From positions 37,317 to 60,568 of the forward strand of contig MJCC01000029.1 in assembly GCA_001766655.1 (NCBI GenBank): 23,252 bases of DNA, read 5' to 3'. Origin of the DNA: Phytomonas francai (taxonomy: Eukaryota; Euglenozoa; Kinetoplastea; Trypanosomatida; Trypanosomatidae). Below are positions 15,681-23,252 of this stretch, piece after piece (the stretch's first letter is position 1; every line of letters starts with the position of its first letter). Position numbers and translations under genes: made by a program. The notes beneath the pieces are model-generated. The model was not told the origin of the DNA and ran no database searches. It was given only the letters and a program-made list of their open reading frames with translations.

Positions 15681-18600
15681 ATGGAGTACCATGCGGACAC
15701 AAATCTGGGTCCTAAAAATTGCAGAATTTTGAATAAGGCATTTGACACAGCTTTGCTCGCAAATGCGGACTCTGTCAAGTCTCTCGGGCTTAGCAATGGC
15801 ACCCCCTTCCTCGCCCCACCACAGCCTCTTTCTCCTTCTCCTCTTAGCCAGACCTCGCCCCGCGCGAGCCGCCCCATGAAGACCGAGGAGGAGGAGGAGG
15901 GCGAGGAGGGGGAGGAGGAGGCGTGGCGGCGTTCAGGCAGCTCCCAGCCGTCCCACGGCGCCCTGTTGGGCCGCCTGGAGCTGGACGCGGACGAGTACAC
16001 CTACGAGGCGCTCTGCACGGCCGGCGTGGCCGACGTGGTCGTGCACGAGGGGGAGAAGGGGACCGGCGGGGAAGAGGTCCCCCGACGGCGCCCCCGGCTC
16101 CGGCTACGCACTTTGGAGCAGTCGGCCCCGCGGCGCGGCCCGCACGGCGCCCCGAGCACCGCCGCTGTTCACAAGGAAAGGTCCCTGCCGCCCCCTACTG
16201 GTTTGGAGGGGCAACCAGAGCCGGGGATCGACGTCGACGCGCATGCGGAGGTCCTGGAGGAGGTCCAGCTCTGCAATATCGTCCCGATCCTCCCGCGGAC
16301 CTTCCCGCTGCGCTCGTTAGTCCAGCAGGTGGTCCCTTGTACGCTGTACTTGGGAGGGGGGGACCGGAAGCGTCCGAGGGAGACTGGCGGAAGGTCCTCT
16401 GGCAGGGTATCCATCCTCGACGTTCTGCAGACTGCGCAGCGCGAGCACCATTACCAGACCCTTTTGATGGGGAAGCGGAGCCTCAAGGTTCCGTTTTTTC
16501 CCTTCCCAGAGACCTCAGACATATCCTTGGCTGCGTCCAAGTCGGAGGATAACACCGCCGAGGAAAATACCGAAGGGCGAAGCAGGGGTGATTCTGTCGG
16601 TGCGCCCTCCGACGAGGTCGTGTCGGTACACCGTTTTCTCGAGTCCGCTTGTCAATATTATGAGAACAAGCGCTTTCGACAGGTGCGTGCGCGCCAACGG
16701 CTTTGGAGTTCGGTGATTAACGACACCCTCCGCGAAGACGAGGTGATGCATGAAAGGGACCCCACTCGTTCCTCAGCGAGTGGTGCGCTGGTGGAGTGGG
16801 CATCGTCTGGCTCCGTTGGTTTTACACAGGATACTAAAGGCCTCTGGAAGGAGCAGCGCATACGCTTGGAGCACACGTACTACCTGCCCATTATTCCATA
16901 CGGGGACGCTGCGCAGTCCTGTAGTATCCAAGACCGCAGCAGTCTTCCAGATTTGACAGCTCGCAACGTTTTCGTTAAGGAGGAGGACGATTATGTGGTG
17001 CCGGGTACGCAGCAAGATTCCGTTGCCCTTGGTAGCGCCCCAACAAACGCTGTTAATGTGGTTAAAACGGGGCTTGAGTCTCTGGAGGAGGGGCGGTCAC
17101 CGGTGCCGAGCACATGCGTTTCTCCATCCCCTGAGGACTCCTCGTCTCTTTTCCCGATCCCGATTACCCGAATTCGAGTTCGCGACGCTGCCTTTGGCGG
17201 GAAGGGCCTTGAGCGGGCGGCGGTGCGGGAGTTGGCACCTTCATCGCTGCGCGGCGTTGCGGCTACGCAGGTGTGGCGTCTCCGGCAGTTCCGCACGGAG
17301 TGTTCGCAGTACATCCACCGCCAGTCTGCGAAGGAATCAGGGGTGGCGTCTCGCGAAGCGGACTTCACCCCGCAGCAGCCGTGCGCCTGCTGCATCTGCA
17401 CTGATCTCCAGGCGAACTTCGCGCTGGTGGTTTCCTGTCCTCAGCTGCTGCTTCCCTATCTTACACACCTCCACGTCGCGAGCAGCACGGTGCTGCCGTC
17501 GGAGTCGATGTGGGTGGCCGGCGCGGCCTCGGTTTTGTCCAGCCGTACGACCAGCGTGGTTGACCCCGCCGCGACCTTTCCTCACCTTGCGCGCATCCTT
17601 AAGGCCCCCTCCTCCTCTTCTCCCTCGGCGCCCGTGTCGTCGAGCTGGCAGTGGTTCGACGACGCGGTGCTCGATGAGGTGCTGCTCATCGCGATCTCGC
17701 CGGTCTCCAGGCCCTACCAGCAGGTGCTGCTCCCCCCCAGTCGGGCCTACCTCGCCCTCGTCCTCTGCGAGCTCGAGAAGAGCCTGGTGGTGATGTCGCA
17801 CGGCGTGGGTGCCTGCCGAGGCCGAGCCGAGCCGCCTCTCGCGGCCCCCAATGCCTGGGCCCGGCGGGTCTGGGCGGAGTATCCGCAGCGCTTCGCCGAG
17901 GCCGTCCGCCGTGAGCTGCCGGCGGAGGACGGGGCGGGGGTGCTGCGGGGGCTGGTGGGGCGCGGCGTCCTGCCGGCCTCGGCGACGGCGCCTTCGCCCG
18001 GCCCGCCGCCCCCCGTCCCCGGCGACGGCGCGGAGGCCGCGGAGCTCGAGGAGCACCTCCGCGCCGTGCGGGTCGCCGCGTCCGCGCACGTGCGGGAGGG
18101 CTGCCAGAGGGTGGCGCGGGGGCTCGTGCGGCTCGTGATCGACGCGCTGCGGCCGATCCTGCACCGGAAGATCTTCACGATGTACGAGCTGCTGCGCCTG
18201 CTGTCGGTGAAGGGCCTCTACATCGAGCACGCCGCCGAGATCGCGCGCTACCGGGCGTGGTTTAGGGAGACGCCCTCGGCGGGGGCCGTGCTGCGGCTGC
18301 TCACGCACAGCCCGCGCTTCCGCGACGCGCTGCGGGAGGCCCTCCCGGGGTACCTCGCGGGGGCGAGGGCCGACGCCGACGGCGACCGCGCCCTCCCCGA
18401 GGAGTCGGGGAGCCCGGACGGCAACGCGGGCTCCGACGACGCGGCGCTGACGTCGTCGCCGTCGGAGCCCCGCGGCGTGCGCGAGGGCGAGAGGGGCAGG
18501 GAGCGCGGCGCCGCGCGGCGGTGCGCGCAGGGCGGGGAGAGCCCCTCCGCCCTCTCGCGTCGTTTGAATCGGCGGCGGTGGCTGAGGATGGAGCCGATGC

Positions 18601-18959
18601 GGCCGCGGCTCTGGGGCTTCGTGCCGGAGAGCGCGCTACTGCAGCCGGGGTACCTTGCGCGGTTCGCGACCTGGGTGCAGCAAACCTACCACGGCGGCGC
18701 TTCCGCAGGGCAGCCGCAGCCCACTGTATCTGCGCAAGAGAAGAGCCACGCACACGCCGCCGGCGCGTCCTTTCAGGTGTCGGAGGACCCCAACAGCGGG
18801 AGTGATCCGCAGCCTCGGACAGACAGTCTGACCGCTCCGCAAGTTTGCCAAGACGACGCGGCGCTTTGTGTGCTTTTGAAGTTCATGTGCAATAAAGGGC
18901 GTACTATGACCTCCGAGGAGATCGATCATTACATCATCAGCACTACCCATCCGTTTTAG
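15681..18959 (+). CDS. Large protein of unknown function (1092 aa)
   Basis: I do not recognise this protein. The N-terminal 65 residues are followed by a Glu-rich acidic block (69-80). Ordered-looking segments are about 190-275, 312-410, 500-600, 655-715 and 785-895. A Cys cluster, CACCIC, lies at 568-573. Low-complexity linkers lie at 643-655 (Ser/Pro), 762-781 (Pro-rich) and 896-960 (Gly/Asp/Arg). The helical region 805-895 contains ALRPILHRKIFTMYELLRLL (822-841). The C-terminal 35 residues look like a small helical domain ending in HPF. There is no signal peptide or membrane segment. Start choice is uncertain: ATG15681 opens the frame, but a pyrimidine tract plus AG at 15825-15847 precedes in-frame ATG15876 (Met66). 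GC content rises sharply over about 17840-18560. It ends in TAG. Confidence 0.85.
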   Translation: MEYHADTNLGPKNCRILNKAFDTALLANADSVKSLGLSNGTPFLAPPQPLSPSPLSQTSPRASRPMKTEEEEEGEEGEEEAWRRSGSSQPSHGALLGRLELDADEYTYEALCTAGVADVVVHEGEKGTGGEEVPRRRPRLRLRTLEQSAPRRGPHGAPSTAAVHKERSLPPPTGLEGQPEPGIDVDAHAEVLEEVQLCNIVPILPRTFPLRSLVQQVVPCTLYLGGGDRKRPRETGGRSSGRVSILDVLQTAQREHHYQTLLMGKRSLKVPFFPFPETSDISLAASKSEDNTAEENTEGRSRGDSVGAPSDEVVSVHRFLESACQYYENKRFRQVRARQRLWSSVINDTLREDEVMHERDPTRSSASGALVEWASSGSVGFTQDTKGLWKEQRIRLEHTYYLPIIPYGDAAQSCSIQDRSSLPDLTARNVFVKEEDDYVVPGTQQDSVALGSAPTNAVNVVKTGLESLEEGRSPVPSTCVSPSPEDSSSLFPIPITRIRVRDAAFGGKGLERAAVRELAPSSLRGVAATQVWRLRQFRTECSQYIHRQSAKESGVASREADFTPQQPCACCICTDLQANFALVVSCPQLLLPYLTHLHVASSTVLPSESMWVAGAASVLSSRTTSVVDPAATFPHLARILKAPSSSSPSAPVSSSWQWFDDAVLDEVLLIAISPVSRPYQQVLLPPSRAYLALVLCELEKSLVVMSHGVGACRGRAEPPLAAPNAWARRVWAEYPQRFAEAVRRELPAEDGAGVLRGLVGRGVLPASATAPSPGPPPPVPGDGAEAAELEEHLRAVRVAASAHVREGCQRVARGLVRLVIDALRPILHRKIFTMYELLRLLSVKGLYIEHAAEIARYRAWFRETPSAGAVLRLLTHSPRFRDALREALPGYLAGARADADGDRALPEESGSPDGNAGSDDAALTSSPSEPRGVREGERGRERGAARRCAQGGESPSALSRRLNRRRWLRMEPMRPRLWGFVPESALLQPGYLARFATWVQQTYHGGASAGQPQPTVSAQEKSHAHAAGASFQVSEDPNSGSDPQPRTDSLTAPQVCQDDAALCVLLKFMCNKGRTMTSEEIDHYIISTTHPF
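15825..15847 (+). promoter_or_regulatory. Internal polypyrimidine-AG, possible alternative trans-splice acceptor
   Basis: A 21-base unbroken pyrimidine tract (15825-15845) is followed directly by AG (15846-15847). An in-frame ATG lies 28 bases further on, at 15876. This is one of the strongest acceptor-like signals in the window, although it lies inside the open frame. Confidence 0.5.
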
Positions 18960-18991
18960 GAAAAGAGCGGAGAGTGCACATTTTTTTGAAG

Positions 18992-19054
18992 ATGGACCCG
19001 CATGAAGCAGGAGGGTACTACCCCTACGATGACGACGACAACGACAACCCGTAA
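18992..19054 (+). CDS. Possible 20-codon microORF or frameshifted C-terminus
   Basis: ATG18992 opens 20 codons with GC-biased third positions, ending in TAA. The peptide has an acidic, Tyr-rich tail (YYPYDDDDNDNP). The same frame stays open upstream to just after a TAA at 18893-18895, overlapping the end of the large upstream gene. It could be a micropeptide, the remnant of a +2/-1 frameshifted C-terminus, or chance. Confidence 0.2.
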   Translation: MDPHEAGGYYPYDDDDNDNP

Positions 19055-19343
19055 AGAAAAGGAATAACAACGTAAAAATTAAATCCACTAATTGGATACT
19101 CATAATGGTGGCTCCTTACAACGTACTTTGGCACCGAAATCTATCTTTTTCCTTTAAGCTCATCTTCCCTATTTCCCCACTTTTATTTTTTAAAAAAACT
19201 ATTGCTTGTAGTTCACTCAATGTGGAAGATCGCCTTGTGACCGTTTTACAATTATCTGTGAAGCAGACACAAAAGGAAATCAAGTGCAGAGTTGCAAAAG
19301 CGCACACTAATTAAAAAATCTAGTTATATCGAGCTACTCATAG

Positions 19344-19380
19344 TATCTTTCTTTGATTCCTCCTTTCGTCCTATTTTGAT
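19344..19380 (+). promoter_or_regulatory. Pyrimidine-rich tract before the J-like/RING gene
   Basis: A CT-rich tract ends 11 bases before ATG19392. There is no AG between it and the ATG; the first AG is 19399-19400 in codon 3, and the last AG before the tract is 19342-19343. Confidence 0.45.
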
Positions 19381-19391
19381 TGCTGTGGGTC

Positions 19392-21152
19392 ATGAACCAG
19401 GCGCTCACTGAACACTATAAAGTCCTTGGGCTCCACCCGGGGTGCACTATCAGTGAGCTTGAGAAGGCTTATCACGGAATGAACCATGAGCCCCGCTCTG
19501 AGAGCGATTCTTCAGGCGTAAACAGTGGCCAATGCGTCAAACTCGCTTACAATGCAATTTTAGATCATATACAGAGGCAGGCGCAGGGCAGCACCCAACA
19601 TAGTAAGGGTGACAGCAGGATCTTCCGACGTTTTTCCAGCGGCCATGCGCACTGCTACGCTAAACAGGTCCGAAACGATGTCACCATGCCGCCTCAGAAC
19701 AAGTTCAGCGCGGGCTTCCCTCGGCCTGACGGCCCCACGTTCGGGTTTCTCCACAACGCAGGGGGCCTGCCGGCGAATTCAAGGTGGGGGCGGGCGCAGG
19801 GGGGAGCTTGCAAAGACACCAGGCCCTTTCGGGGCTTGGATCGGAGCAAGTCGACGTCGTTTTCCGGGCCACCCGTACCTTCTGTCAACGACACTGCGGC
19901 GCAAAATTCGTGCGCGAGCGTCAGCGCGGATTCCGCTTCCTCACCCCACGCTCGTGTGGGGACCTCAGTTTACCTCACGGAGGTTCTGCGGGAGGCGGAT
20001 CGGCGCTGGAAGGACGCCCACGGCCGCCATGTCCCCCTCAGCGCGTACACCTGCGAGCCGTCGATGGGTTTGCACCCGAAAAGGAGTGCCACGGTTTTCG
20101 AAAGCGATGTGGGTCCCGTCTTGACGTCGGATCTTGACTTGTTCATGGAGCGGATGCCGGAGGTCGCCGGGAGCGGGGCCACGGCGGAGGGGTCTCAAAC
20201 GCCGCCCGAGGCCGCAGTTGCGGCAGAGACAGAGGCAGAGACAGAGAAAGAGAACGAAAAAGAGAACGGGAAAGAGGACGAGAAGATGGAGAAGACACCA
20301 CCGCTGCAGGCCTCGTCGACTGTTGTTGAGAGCCTTGGGACGACAACGAGCGGGGGTCCGCAGCTTGGCGAGCGCGGGCGGACGCCCGCTCGTCCGGCAG
20401 GCAGCGAGGAGTGCCCAGCCCCGGATATGGTCGGCGTCGGGGACGATGCGAATTCTTCTAGGAGGCCAGAAGGGCCGAGCGGCCACTCGGAGGAGCCGCA
20501 GCCGTCCAGCTCTTCGGCGAATTCCCCTCCGCCGTTCCCCCCACCCCAGGGCGCCGGCGAGACCTCGCCGAAGAGCCCTGAAGCACCGCCGCGACCCTCC
20601 ACCGCGGCGGCCGACCCCGCTCGCGCGCCGGGCCCATCGCCCTGCAAGCAGCCGCAGGAGCCAAAGAAGCCCCAGGGCGCGAGCCGGCCGCTCGCGGCCT
20701 ACGAGGACACCAAGATGGACTCCCTCATCCAGGAGCGCCGAATTCTCAAAAAAATGCTCTTCATGAGCCAGCACTGCCCGGAGCCCGCGGACATCGCGGT
20801 GATGGACGACGTCGACCTCTACGCCCTGCTGTCCATGTTTGAGGAGACGACGCAGCGGCTGCGCTCGGTGTGGAGTGCGCGCATGCAGCGCGGGGTGGAG
20901 TTCGGCCTGCAGTGCGTCCGTTGCCGGGCCCGCCCACGGCAGGGCAGCCGGGTCGTTGGCGGAAAGGGTACTCCCGGTGCAGGAAAGACGGGCGCGTGCG
21001 AGGGCAGCTCGGACACCATTGAGCTCTACATGCAGGATGTGCGACTTGCATGCGGCGACGAGCACGCTGGCTGCATGTGCGCGTCGTGTGCGCAGACCAC
21101 GACTCGGTGCCCTATATGCGGCGCGGAGCAGGTGTTTGCGACCCCATTCTAG
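19392..21152 (+). CDS. J-like domain protein with C-terminal RING finger (putative E3 ubiquitin ligase)
   Basis: The frame opens at a TTG (19380), but the first ATG is 19392, giving 586 residues. Residues 7-61 resemble a J-domain: HYKVLGLHPGCTISELEKAY (8-27), then a helix-III-like LAYNAILDHIQ (51-61). The HPD tripeptide needed to stimulate Hsp70 ATPase is absent, with HEP at 32-34 nearby, so it would be a J-like protein. The middle (about 100-440) is disordered, with a Glu/Lys tract at about 279-303 and Pro/Ser-rich stretches. A helical segment covers about 448-505. The C-terminus is a RING: C508-x2-C511, C554, H558, C561 or C563, C566, C573-x2-C576, followed by a short hydrophobic tail ending VFATPF, as in IAP/MDM2-type RINGs whose tail supports dimerisation and E2 activation. 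The C2-C3 loop is long and basic. Ubiquitin ligase activity is inferred. It ends in TAG. Confidence 0.85.
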   Translation: MNQALTEHYKVLGLHPGCTISELEKAYHGMNHEPRSESDSSGVNSGQCVKLAYNAILDHIQRQAQGSTQHSKGDSRIFRRFSSGHAHCYAKQVRNDVTMPPQNKFSAGFPRPDGPTFGFLHNAGGLPANSRWGRAQGGACKDTRPFRGLDRSKSTSFSGPPVPSVNDTAAQNSCASVSADSASSPHARVGTSVYLTEVLREADRRWKDAHGRHVPLSAYTCEPSMGLHPKRSATVFESDVGPVLTSDLDLFMERMPEVAGSGATAEGSQTPPEAAVAAETEAETEKENEKENGKEDEKMEKTPPLQASSTVVESLGTTTSGGPQLGERGRTPARPAGSEECPAPDMVGVGDDANSSRRPEGPSGHSEEPQPSSSSANSPPPFPPPQGAGETSPKSPEAPPRPSTAAADPARAPGPSPCKQPQEPKKPQGASRPLAAYEDTKMDSLIQERRILKKMLFMSQHCPEPADIAVMDDVDLYALLSMFEETTQRLRSVWSARMQRGVEFGLQCVRCRARPRQGSRVVGGKGTPGAGKTGACEGSSDTIELYMQDVRLACGDEHAGCMCASCAQTTTRCPICGAEQVFATPF

Positions 21153-22036
21153 AGACATATGTAAATAGACTCTTTTTTTAAAAACCATTTTCACTGTGCA
21201 AGGTTTCATACCTTTTGTATGTAAATATATATTTCTTAGCGATTGCTGTGCCAGAAAGGATGATCCTTTTTTACTCATTTATGTTTCTTTGACAGGAAAC
21301 ATCATCATCATCATCATTATCGTTCCCGAAAAAAAACAGCGATGAAAAGGACCAACTCAGGGTAACTCTCAAAAAAGAATATATATATATATGTATATAT
21401 ACAGTTTCTTTATTCGCTGATACTTATGAACTTTAGCATTTGAAATATGGAAAGAAGGAAAATGAGGTACGCGAATAGGCGGATGTCTATAGCAATAAAG
21501 GGGACATCCTTCAAAATGTTTTTGATGTATTTCTTTTTTGGTTCATATTAATATAAAGCTTTTAATACTTTAGAGTATTGAACTGGCTTTCCAAACCCCA
21601 AAATTATTTTGGATTACATTTTCCTTTGAGGTTGGCCTATGAGAGAGGGAGAACGGGATGAGCAACGAATCGCCCCCCAAGAACTTTTTCCCACATCCTG
21701 TTCCTTTACCATTACATCCTAATTACTCGTTTTTCTTTTTTTCCCCTCTTACTGTTTGGGTTGGTATTTCATTTATCGCCATTTTAGTGTGCGCGTGAGA
21801 CTAACAGACTAGACAAAATAAAAATTAATATATATTTTATACTACTCGAAACACCTAATATTCGACTATACGCTGCCATAACTGGTTTAGAAGGTGCCGT
21901 ATAGATACAGACGTATATCTAAATATAATCTTCAGATTAATAGCTCAATAAGGGACGACGATCGACTATTCGAATCCAGTAGACTATTTAGTTTTGCGTG
22001 CAGGCGATATAGTAAGGAGGGACTTCCAAGAAGACT
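21153..22036. other. Intergenic spacer
   Basis: AT-rich, with a CAT repeat (about 21303-21316), a TA array (21379-21400) and a CT-rich tract (21728-21750). Box-A-like and box-B-like tRNA motifs at 21941 and 21969 are too close together for a tRNA. No gene is called. Confidence 0.75.
21728..21787 (+). promoter_or_regulatory. Candidate trans-splice acceptor for the last gene
   Basis: A pyrimidine-rich tract (21728-21750) is followed by a T-rich stretch and AG at 21786-21787, giving a leader of about 250 bases. An AG at 22002-22003 after a weaker tract would give a short leader. Confidence 0.4.
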
Positions 22037-23252
22037 ATGTCAGAGGGGTACAGCACACCGAACAGCGCCGGCGGATTACAGACAGATGCCGTGTTCATAC
22101 CAAACGACAGCAAGATTAGTTTCGCCGGGCGACTCAGCATCGCGGGGAATAAGGTTAGTGTCTACAAGTCATCCACGCAGAGTGGGCGAGACTTGGTGTT
22201 TATCGGATCGTGCACGACCAACCGCCTGCTGTTTTACCGTCACCAGGATCTTATCATACTGGTAGGGGCCTCTAACCAGCTATTCGACGTCGTCGTATCG
22301 TCCGGCGAGCTTGCGCCGCACCTTTCGTTGGCCATGTCGGATAAGATCATCGCGAACCGCGCGCGGTGGTCGACGTTGACGGTGCAGTTGAGCCTGCCGG
22401 AGGCGTGCGACGTGGTCACGTCGGCGCTGGAGTCCCGCCGCGCTCGGCCACTCGCGACGCCGCCCTTCCCCCTCCACCACCTCTCCATCCTGCCGGACAC
22501 CCCTGTGAACCGCGAGGTCCACGACCGCGACCGCTTGCCAAGGGCCCTCGAAAATCCCGGCCCCCGCCCCGACTCCCGTTCGCGCTCCCGCCGTCGGAGC
22601 GGCAGCCGAAACACGAGTGCCTCGCGGCATCGCCGCCGCGTGGGGGGGCCGGCGGCCCCTCCCCTCTCTTCTCCTCGCCCCTCTTCTCCCCCCAAGGCTC
22701 ACGCGCTGGAGGGCCTCATGCGCCGCATCCGGCGCTACCAGCACCACCGCGAGCACCTCCTGCAGTACCTCCACCGCGGGATGGTCGAGCAGGCCTACCT
22801 CGCCGCGGCCGCCGGGCTGCGCGCGGCCCCCCCTCCCCCTCCCTTTTCTTCGCCTTCTTCGCCTCCTCCTTCGCCTTCTTCGCCCTCTGAGGCCCGCCTG
22901 CGCGAGATCGCGGCGCGTCTGGCCGCCGTCGAGGAGCTTCAGCGCGCGGCCGAGCGCGAGCACGCGGAGGCGGCGGCCCTCCGCCGCGCGTACGAGGCGA
23001 GGCTCGCGGCCCCCCCCCTCGACGCGGCCGAACGGGTGGAGGAGGAAAATGCGGAAATGACGACGACGGTCGTCGCGCGGGAGGTCGGGGGGGCGGAGTG
23101 GCCGCTGCTCTTCCCCCGATTCGAGCGCGACCTGCGCACGAGCGCGCAGGTCGACGTCTGCCTCGCGCTGCGGATGCCGCGGGCGGCCGTGCGCGTCGGC
23201 GGGCTCGCCGTCGGCGCGGGGGGGCTGCGGCTCGTCGTCGAGGTCGCGCACG
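22037..23252 (+). CDS. Partial protein: possible PH/WH1-like N-terminus, SR-rich linker, coiled coil (3' end outside window)
   Basis: The frame opens at ATG22037, the first ATG after an in-frame TAA at 22013-22015, and stays open to the window end (405 codons). Residues about 27-132 look like a compact beta-rich domain ending in a helix: beta segments include DLVFIGSC (52-59), NRLLFYR (62-68) and DLIILVGA (71-78), and RWSTLTVQLSLPEACDVVTS (110-129) closes it. This recalls WH1/PH-fold domains such as that of FKBP15, but similarity is weak. Residues 178-201 are Arg/Ser-rich. Two Pro/Ser stretches (206-219, 264-284) come from CT-rich DNA. Residues 221-255 and 285-325 are helical or coiled coil. 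A new domain may begin near 352. No function is assigned. Confidence 0.8.
   Translation, partial: MSEGYSTPNSAGGLQTDAVFIPNDSKISFAGRLSIAGNKVSVYKSSTQSGRDLVFIGSCTTNRLLFYRHQDLIILVGASNQLFDVVVSSGELAPHLSLAMSDKIIANRARWSTLTVQLSLPEACDVVTSALESRRARPLATPPFPLHHLSILPDTPVNREVHDRDRLPRALENPGPRPDSRSRSRRRSGSRNTSASRHRRRVGGPAAPPLSSPRPSSPPKAHALEGLMRRIRRYQHHREHLLQYLHRGMVEQAYLAAAAGLRAAPPPPPFSSPSSPPPSPSSPSEARLREIAARLAAVEELQRAAEREHAEAAALRRAYEARLAAPPLDAAERVEEENAEMTTTVVAREVGGAEWPLLFPRFERDLRTSAQVDVCLALRMPRAAVRVGGLAVGAGGLRLVVEVAH

Larger units (their letters stand above)
18960..19391. other. Intergenic spacer
   Basis: Begins with about 95 bases whose frame 2 stays open and encodes an acidic peptide ending at 19054. The remainder is AT-rich with T-runs and A-runs. 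A CT-rich tract (19344-19380) lies just before the next ATG. Confidence 0.7.

Noticed and set aside
19965..21278. 437-codon antisense ORF opposite the J-like/RING gene
   Set aside because: It is a shadow caused by GC-rich third positions on the sense strand. Similar long antisense frames occur opposite BBS5, the LRR gene, the mitochondrial candidate and the last gene; none shows a domain.
21941..21977. tRNA-like box A (tagctcaataagg) and box B (ttcgaatcc)
   Set aside because: The two boxes are about 28 bases apart, too close for a tRNA, and no acceptor or anticodon stem can be drawn around them.
21894..22265. 123-codon + strand ORF before the last gene
   Set aside because: It overlaps the better-supported frame starting at ATG22037, starts without ATG and has Arg-rich shadow composition.
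1..23252. CRISPR arrays, insertion sequences, transposons, cis-introns
   Set aside because: No spaced repeats, transposase or reverse transcriptase, terminal repeats, or interrupted conserved domains were seen.

Overview
The window looks like part of a nuclear polycistronic unit from a kinetoplastid protist, most likely a trypanosomatid. Nine protein genes all lie on the + strand and none needs an intron. Coding regions are GC-rich at third positions and are separated by AT-rich spacers. Long pyrimidine tracts followed by AG precede most start codons, the usual layout of spliced-leader trans-splicing acceptors. The encoded families (dual-acylated PPEF phosphatase, BBSome subunit, RNase H2 subunit) are eukaryotic and fit a flagellate. 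I cannot name genus or species, and no spliced-leader, rRNA, tRNA or transposon sequence was found.

Layout, left to right: (1) 28-2844, PPEF-type Ser/Thr phosphatase with an MGC acylation signal, TRAF-like zinc fingers, an IQ-like motif and EF-hand-like repeats; (2) a 2.1-kb AT-rich spacer; (3) 4965-6056, BBS5, a phosphoinositide-binding BBSome subunit; (4) 6546-7025, a small single-pass membrane protein; (5) 7720-10098, a ribonuclease-inhibitor-type LRR protein with a coiled coil; (6) 10929-12251, a divergent RNase H2 subunit B; (7) 13098-14444, a probable mitochondrial protein rich in aromatic residues and proline; (8) 15681-18959, a large unrecognised protein; (9) 19392-21152, a protein with a degenerate J-domain at the N-terminus and a RING at the C-terminus; (10) 22037 to the window end, the 5' part of a gene with a possible PH/WH1-like N-terminus, an SR-rich linker and a coiled coil.

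The genes do not form one pathway, as expected where adjacent genes share transcription but not function. PPEF and BBS5 both relate to flagellar or endomembrane biology, RNase H2B to genome maintenance, and the J-like/RING protein probably to ubiquitin signalling. The points most worth checking are the J-like/RING fusion, the divergent RNase H2B, recurrent CT-rich Ser/Pro inserts inside unrelated genes, internal or displaced splice-acceptor signals that would change N-termini, three competing C-terminal frames in the LRR gene, strong TAG stop usage (7 of 8), and two clear hairpins in spacers.
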